64,000 nucleotides of DNA, from positions 1 to 64,000 of the forward strand of contig NZ_FOUG01000020.1 in NCBI RefSeq assembly GCF_900114785.1, in the 5' to 3' direction. The notes under the pieces were generated by a model. The model was not told the origin of the DNA. It made no database searches and saw nothing but the letters and a program-made list of their open reading frames with translations. The stretch is from Variovorax sp. OV329 (GTDB lineage Bacteria > Pseudomonadota > Gammaproteobacteria > Burkholderiales > Burkholderiaceae_C). This document shows, piece after piece, positions 60,170 through 64,000 of the stretch (position 1 is its first letter; the number at the start of each line of letters is the position of its first letter). Both the position numbers and the translations under genes were made by a program.

Positions 60170-60864
60170 GCCAAGCCCAAGCCACCGCCGTCGTCATCGA
60201 GGACGAGCCCCAGATCCGCCGCTTCGTGCGTGGCGCGCTGGAGGACGAGGGCTGGCTGGTGCACGAGGCCGCCACCCTGCGCGACGGCCTGGCCGCCGCC
60301 GGCACGCGGCAGCCCGACCTGATCGTGCTGGACCTGGGCCTGCCCGACGGCGACGGCCTGAACCTGATCCGCGACGTGCGCGGCTGGTCCTCGGTGCCGA
60401 TCATCGTGCTCTCGGCGCGCGCGCAAGAGGAAGACAAGATCGATGCGCTGGATGCCGGCGCCGACGACTACCTCACCAAGCCCTTTGGCACCGGCGAGCT
60501 GCTGGCCCGCGTGCGCGCCAACCTGCGCCGGCCGCGCGCCGCCGCTGGCGCGGAGGAGGCTGCGGCGCCCTTCCGCTTCGGCGAGGTGGAGGTCGACCGC
60601 AACGCGCGCCTGGTGCGGCGCGCCGGCGCGGAGGTGCATCTCACGCCCACCGAATACCGCCTGCTGTCGGTGCTGGTGAGCAATGCCGGCCGCGTGCTCA
60701 CGCAGCGCCAGCTGCTGCGCGAGGTGTGGGGGCCTTCGCACTCCGGCCAGAGCCACTACCTGCGCATCTACATGGGCCACCTGCGGCAGAAGCTGGAGGC
60801 CGATCCGGCGCAGCCGCGGCACCTGCTGACCGAGACGGCGGTGGGTTACCGGCTGGTGCCCTGA
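60166..60864 (+). CDS. kdpE: KdpE response regulator
   Basis: The 232-residue OmpR-family regulator has EDE at 12-14, phospho-acceptor Asp56 (VLDLGLPDGDG), LSARAQEEDKI and LTKPFGTGEL, which are KdpE-typical, then a winged-helix domain ending ETAVGYRLVP. It activates the kdp operon after phosphorylation by KdpD. The likely binding sites are the T-rich repeats at 52680-52731. Its ATG overlaps the kdpD stop. Confidence 0.96.
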   Translation: MSQAQATAVVIEDEPQIRRFVRGALEDEGWLVHEAATLRDGLAAAGTRQPDLIVLDLGLPDGDGLNLIRDVRGWSSVPIIVLSARAQEEDKIDALDAGADDYLTKPFGTGELLARVRANLRRPRAAAGAEEAAAPFRFGEVEVDRNARLVRRAGAEVHLTPTEYRLLSVLVSNAGRVLTQRQLLREVWGPSHSGQSHYLRIYMGHLRQKLEADPAQPRHLLTETAVGYRLVP

Positions 60865-60896
60865 AGCCAAATGCGGCGCTGAGCGAAAATCCCCTG

Positions 60897-61667
60897 ATGC
60901 CCGACGCCGCCGCAGAACCCGTCCGTCTCAACAAGCGCATGGCCGAACTCGGCCTGTGCTCGCGCCGCGAGGCCGACGAGTGGATCGAGCGCGGCTGGGT
61001 ACGCGTGAACGGCGAGCCGGCCGCCATGGGCGTGAAGGTGCTGCCGCAGGACCGCATCGAGGTCGACCCCAAGGCGCGCGGCCAGCAGGCGCAGCAGGTG
61101 ACCATCCTGCTGCACAAGCCGGTGGGCTACGTGAGCGCGCAGGCCGAGGACGGCCACGAACCGGCCGTGAGCCTGATCGGCCCGCGCACCCACTGGAAAG
61201 GCGACGGCAGCGGCATCCGCTTCGCGCCGGCGCAGCTGCGCGGCCTCGCACCCGCCGGGCGGCTGGACATCGATTCGGTGGGCCTCCTGGTGCTGACGCA
61301 GGACGGGCGCATCGCCCGCCAGCTCATCGGCGAGGACTCGGGCATGGAGAAGGAATACCTGGTGCGCGTGGCCTACGGCGCCGTCAACACCAATCCCCAG
61401 GCCACTTTTCCGGCCGAGCAGCTGGCCAGGCTGCGCCACGGCCTGAGCCTGGACGGGCAGGCGCTCAAGCGGGCGCAGGTGGATTGGCAGAACCCCGAGC
61501 AGCTGCGCTTCGTGCTCACCGAGGGCAAGAAGCGGCAGATCCGCCGCATGTGCGAACTTGTGGGCCTCAAAGTGGTCGGACTCAAGCGCATCCGCATCGG
61601 GCGCGTGGTGCTGGGCCACCTGCCGCAGGGGCAGTGGCGCTACCTCGCGCCCAACGAGCGTTTCTGA
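60897..61667 (+). CDS. RluF/RsuA-type pseudouridine synthase
   Basis: The 256-residue protein has an N-terminal S4 RNA-binding domain (about 9-55, LNKRMAELGLCSRREADEWI), then the RsuA/RluB/E/F catalytic domain with GRLDIDSVGLL and catalytic Asp124, and GKKRQIRRMCELVGLKVVGLKRIRIG. The S4 domain and the KRIRIG ending suggest RluF, which modifies 23S rRNA U2604, but RluB-like specificity cannot be excluded. It begins 32 bp after kdpE and probably reads through from it or has its own promoter. Confidence 0.88.
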   Translation: MPDAAAEPVRLNKRMAELGLCSRREADEWIERGWVRVNGEPAAMGVKVLPQDRIEVDPKARGQQAQQVTILLHKPVGYVSAQAEDGHEPAVSLIGPRTHWKGDGSGIRFAPAQLRGLAPAGRLDIDSVGLLVLTQDGRIARQLIGEDSGMEKEYLVRVAYGAVNTNPQATFPAEQLARLRHGLSLDGQALKRAQVDWQNPEQLRFVLTEGKKRQIRRMCELVGLKVVGLKRIRIGRVVLGHLPQGQWRYLAPNERF

Positions 61668-61677
61668 TGCGCCACAG

Positions 61678-61693
61678 GCTCATCGCCTGCTAA
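61678..61693 (+). promoter_or_regulatory. GCTCA/GCTAA pair upstream of the QseB/PmrA-like gene
   Basis: GCTCA (61678-61682) and GCTAA (61689-61693) lie exactly 11 bp apart, 64-79 bp before the regulator start. The same pentamer with the same spacing occurs four times after the kinase gene (63860-63897), so this is a candidate autoregulatory site. Confidence 0.5.
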
Positions 61694-61756
61694 GAATGCG
61701 GCGCTAGGCTGGAGCGCGGCCGCGCAGGACATCGCGGCGAGAAAAGGACGACACAC

Positions 61757-62416
61757 ATGCGCGTGCTGGTGGCGGAAGACGACGAGATGATCGGCCAGGG
61801 CCTGGTGCAGGCGCTCGAAGGCGCGGGCTGGTCGGCCGACTGGGTGCGCACCGGCACGCTGGCCCAGAGCGCCATGGCCGACGGCGGCTACACCTGCGTG
61901 CTGCTCGACCTGGGCCTGCCCGCGCAGGACGGCACCGAGGTGCTGCGGCGTGCGCGCCAGGGCGGCGACACCACGCCGGTGATCGTGCTCACCGCCCGCG
62001 ATGGCGTGGACGACCGGGTGCAGGGCCTGGACCTGGGCGCCGACGACTACCTGCGCAAGCCCTTCGAGTTCCGCGAGCTCATGGCGCGCATGCGCGCGGT
62101 GGTGCGCCGGCGCGACGGCAGCGCCCACTCGATCATCGGCACGACGAAAGTGCAACTGGACCTGAGCACGCGCGAGGTCTTCCTCGACGGCCGGCGCGAG
62201 GCCCTCACCGCGCGCGAGTTCGCCCTGCTGCATGCGCTGCTGGAGCGCCCCGGCGCCATCCTCTCGCGCGAGCAGCTGGAGAACCGCATCTACGGCTGGG
62301 GCGAGGAAGTCACCAGCAACGCCATCGACGTGTTGATCCACGGCATGCGCCGCAAGCTGGGGCCCGAGGTCATCCGCAACGTGCGCGGGCTCGGGTGGCG
62401 CGTGATGCAGGCATGA
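61757..62416 (+). CDS. QseB/PmrA-like response regulator
   Basis: The 219-residue regulator has EDDE at 7-10, Asp51 (LLDLGLPAQDG), LTARDGVDDRV and LRKPFEF, then an OmpR-type winged helix ending RNVRGLGWRVMQA. Receiver and linker follow the QseB/PmrA/TctD subgroup. It is expected to take phosphate from the kinase encoded 61 bp downstream. PmrA-group proteins bind two pentamers 11 bp apart; such a pair lies upstream and four copies lie after the kinase gene. Confidence 0.9.
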   Translation: MRVLVAEDDEMIGQGLVQALEGAGWSADWVRTGTLAQSAMADGGYTCVLLDLGLPAQDGTEVLRRARQGGDTTPVIVLTARDGVDDRVQGLDLGADDYLRKPFEFRELMARMRAVVRRRDGSAHSIIGTTKVQLDLSTREVFLDGRREALTAREFALLHALLERPGAILSREQLENRIYGWGEEVTSNAIDVLIHGMRRKLGPEVIRNVRGLGWRVMQA

Positions 62417-62477
62417 GCGCAGCGCCGGGCCGCCCCAGGCAAGCTCGCACCGCAGTGCGAAGCACGAAGGCAATCCA

Positions 62478-63851
62478 TTGACCCCCACCCGACCGCACTC
62501 GCTGCGCCGCCAGCTGTGGTGGTGGCTGGTGGGGCTGTACCTGGCGGCCACGGCGCTCACGGCGCTGTTCTCCTACCAGGCCTTCGGCCGGCTCATCAAC
62601 ACTTTCATGGACGAGCAGATGCGCATCGTCGCCGACTCCTACGCCGGCGGCGTGCAGTCGCGCACGCTGCAGCCGCTGGCCAGCGAGAAGGCCCTGCGCG
62701 CGGGGGCCTTCGTGGTGCAGATCTGGAGCGCCGACGGCGCCATGCTGCTGGCCAGTTCCTGGCCCGCGCTGGGCCTGCCCCTGCAGACGCAGGCGGGCTT
62801 CGACACGGTCGAATGGGAGGCAGATGGCGACGACCGCTGGCGCGTCTACACCGTGCTGCCCGATCCGCAGTCGCCCGCGGCCGACCGGCCGCGCGTGCAG
62901 GTGGTGCAGAGCGCCTCCTTCCGCCAGCAGCGCGCCACGCGGCGGGCCTGGCTGGAGAGCTTGCCCATCGTGCTGCTGCTGCCGGTGTCGCTGCTGGTGC
63001 TGTGGCTGATCGTGGCGGCCGGCTCGCGTTCGCTGCGCCAGGTGGCGCGCGAGGTGGCGGCCCAGGACGAGCGCAACCCCGCCGAGCTGCCGGTGGCGCG
63101 CGTGCCCGAGGAGATCGGCCCGCTGGTGCTGGCCTTCAACAGCCTGCTGGCGCGGCTGCGCAATGCGCTGGCCACGCAGCGCCGATTCGTGCAGGACGCG
63201 GCCCACGAACTGCGCACGCCCATCACCGCCATCGGCCTGCAGGTGGAGAACCTGCGCGGCCTGATCCCGCCCGGCGAGGCGGCCGAGCGCTTCGAGCAGC
63301 TGGAAGCCGGCGTGACGCGAGCGCGCCACCTGTCCGAGCAGCTGCTGCGCCTGTCGCGCCAGGACGTGCCGGCGGCCGCGGACAGCGCCGACGCGGACCT
63401 GGCCGCCGTGCTGCGCGAGAGCGTGGGCCAGCTGATGCCGCTGGCCGACCGGCGCCGCATCGACGTGGGCTTCGAGGGCAAGGGCGCGCCGCGCGTGGCC
63501 GTGCCGGCGGCCGAGCTGCGCAGCATCTTCGACAACCTGATCGACAACGCCATCCGCTACGCGCCCGAGGGCAGCGCGGTGGACGTGCGCTTGCAGGGCG
63601 GTGCGGCCGGTGGGCCGGTGGTGGTGGAGGTGCTCGACAGCGGGCCGGGCATTCCGCCGGAGTTCATCGGGCGCGTGTTCGACCGCTTCTTCCGCGTGCC
63701 CGGCGCGCCGGCCGGCGGCAGCGGGCTGGGGCTGGCCATCGCGCAGGGCGTGGGGCGTCGGCATGGCCTGCGCATCGAGCTGCGCAACCGCGAGGACACG
63801 CGCGGCCTGCTGGCGCGCGTGACGCTGGGTCCGGTGCCGGGCAGCGCCTGA
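62478..63851 (+). CDS. QseC/PmrB-like sensor histidine kinase
   Basis: The 457-residue kinase has a TM helix at about 13-31, a periplasmic domain at 32-160 (with MDEQMRIVADSY typical of QseC/TctE), a second helix at about 162-181, a linker, H-box QDAAHELRTPITAI with His243, N box FDNLIDNAIRYAPEG and GGSGLGLAIAQG. The start is TTG at 62478, supported by GAAGG seven bases before it; no ATG precedes the first helix. It partners the upstream regulator. A promoter with four GCTCA repeats follows. Confidence 0.88.
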   Translation: MTPTRPHSLRRQLWWWLVGLYLAATALTALFSYQAFGRLINTFMDEQMRIVADSYAGGVQSRTLQPLASEKALRAGAFVVQIWSADGAMLLASSWPALGLPLQTQAGFDTVEWEADGDDRWRVYTVLPDPQSPAADRPRVQVVQSASFRQQRATRRAWLESLPIVLLLPVSLLVLWLIVAAGSRSLRQVAREVAAQDERNPAELPVARVPEEIGPLVLAFNSLLARLRNALATQRRFVQDAAHELRTPITAIGLQVENLRGLIPPGEAAERFEQLEAGVTRARHLSEQLLRLSRQDVPAAADSADADLAAVLRESVGQLMPLADRRRIDVGFEGKGAPRVAVPAAELRSIFDNLIDNAIRYAPEGSAVDVRLQGGAAGGPVVVEVLDSGPGIPPEFIGRVFDRFFRVPGAPAGGSGLGLAIAQGVGRRHGLRIELRNREDTRGLLARVTLGPVPGSA

Positions 63852-63859
63852 GCCTTGCT

Positions 63860-63897
63860 GCTCATTCCCGGCTCATTTTTCGCTCACGCTGGGCTCA
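63860..63897 (+). promoter_or_regulatory. Four GCTCA repeats with exact 11-bp period
   Basis: GCTCA occurs at 63860-63864, 63871-63875, 63882-63886 and 63893-63897, that is at exactly 11-bp steps. QseB/PmrA-type regulators bind direct repeats with this spacing. The array ends about 100 bp before a GAGGAG ribosome site at the window edge, so it is probably the operator of the next gene. A TAGAGT-like -10 sequence lies at about 63909-63914. Confidence 0.68.
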
Positions 63898-63934
63898 GTC
63901 TGCCTGCCTAGAGTGGTTGCAAGGCCTCGATGGC

Positions 63935-63957
63935 TGCGCGCGCCCGAAGCGCGCGCA
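63935..63957 (+). promoter_or_regulatory. Perfect 9-bp stem-loop in the leader of the next gene
   Basis: TGCGCGCGC (63935-63943) and GCGCGCGCA (63949-63957) form a perfect GC stem with a five-base loop, between the GCTCA array and GAGGAG at the window edge (63991-63996). It would lie in the 5' leader of a gene that starts at or just past 64000. Confidence 0.5.
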
Positions 63958-64000
63958 CCCGGGGGGCCTTGATTCATCCACCGTACCACTCGAGGAGACC

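Overview
The window is about 69-70% GC and its genes look like those of a Burkholderiales bacterium, most likely a Comamonadaceae member such as Variovorax or a close relative. The evidence is the G/C third positions throughout, a monomeric isocitrate dehydrogenase, short Fur-like regulators, a LuxR/LuxI pair, and a branched-chain-type ABC transporter cluster with two acyl-CoA ligases. I saw no rRNA, tRNA, CRISPR array, insertion sequence or phage module. Gene density is chromosomal and composition is even. All family assignments come from reading the translations by eye; no search was run.

Layout. 1-8.8 kb holds metabolic and stress genes: a fragment of an exported protein, cytosine deaminase-like amidohydrolase, an EF-G-like GTPase, a TfoX-domain protein with a histone-like tail, a methyltransferase, an MBL-rhodanese fusion beside a 1-Cys peroxiredoxin, a secreted lipase and an orphan gene. 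8.8-13.3 kb holds an EnvZ/OmpR-type two-component pair divergent from an EF-hand protein, then a sterol desaturase-family enzyme, a thioesterase and a DUF454 protein. 13.3-20.2 kb is an iron locus: two short Fur-like proteins flank a TonB siderophore receptor, PiuC, a PepSY protein and a cytochrome b, followed by an FTR1-like permease and a thioredoxin. 20.2-25.7 kb holds a DeoR regulator, a frameshifted Tat-type phospholipase C, a tiny lipoprotein and a lipoprotein phosphodiesterase/LamG protein. 25.8-28.9 kb holds a GNAT, an MFS transporter and two small proteins.

28.9-31.9 kb is an acyl-homoserine-lactone quorum-sensing locus: luxR, a small intervening gene, and luxI, plus an unrecognised gene behind luxR. 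Then come the monomeric isocitrate dehydrogenase and, from 34.3 to 42.8 kb, an operon in which an acyl-CoA synthetase, a complete Liv-type ABC transporter and a phenylacetate-CoA-ligase-like protein are transcribed away from a Crp/Fnr-family regulator. A perfect CRP-like palindrome lies between them. 43.7-52.7 kb holds a YbhB protein, a cyclic-nucleotide-binding membrane protein, a redoxin, a very large class III cyclase/ATPase/TPR protein, a flavin halogenase-like enzyme and an AsmA protein.

52.7-60.9 kb is a complete kdpFABCDE potassium operon preceded by an extra 35-residue membrane ORF coupled to kdpF. The window ends with a pseudouridine synthase and a QseBC/PmrAB-like two-component system. 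Downstream of that system, four GCTCA repeats spaced exactly 11 bp apart sit in front of a gene that starts just past the window. The most notable material is regulatory: several divergent or downstream promoters carry clear symmetric or phased operators next to the regulator that probably binds them.
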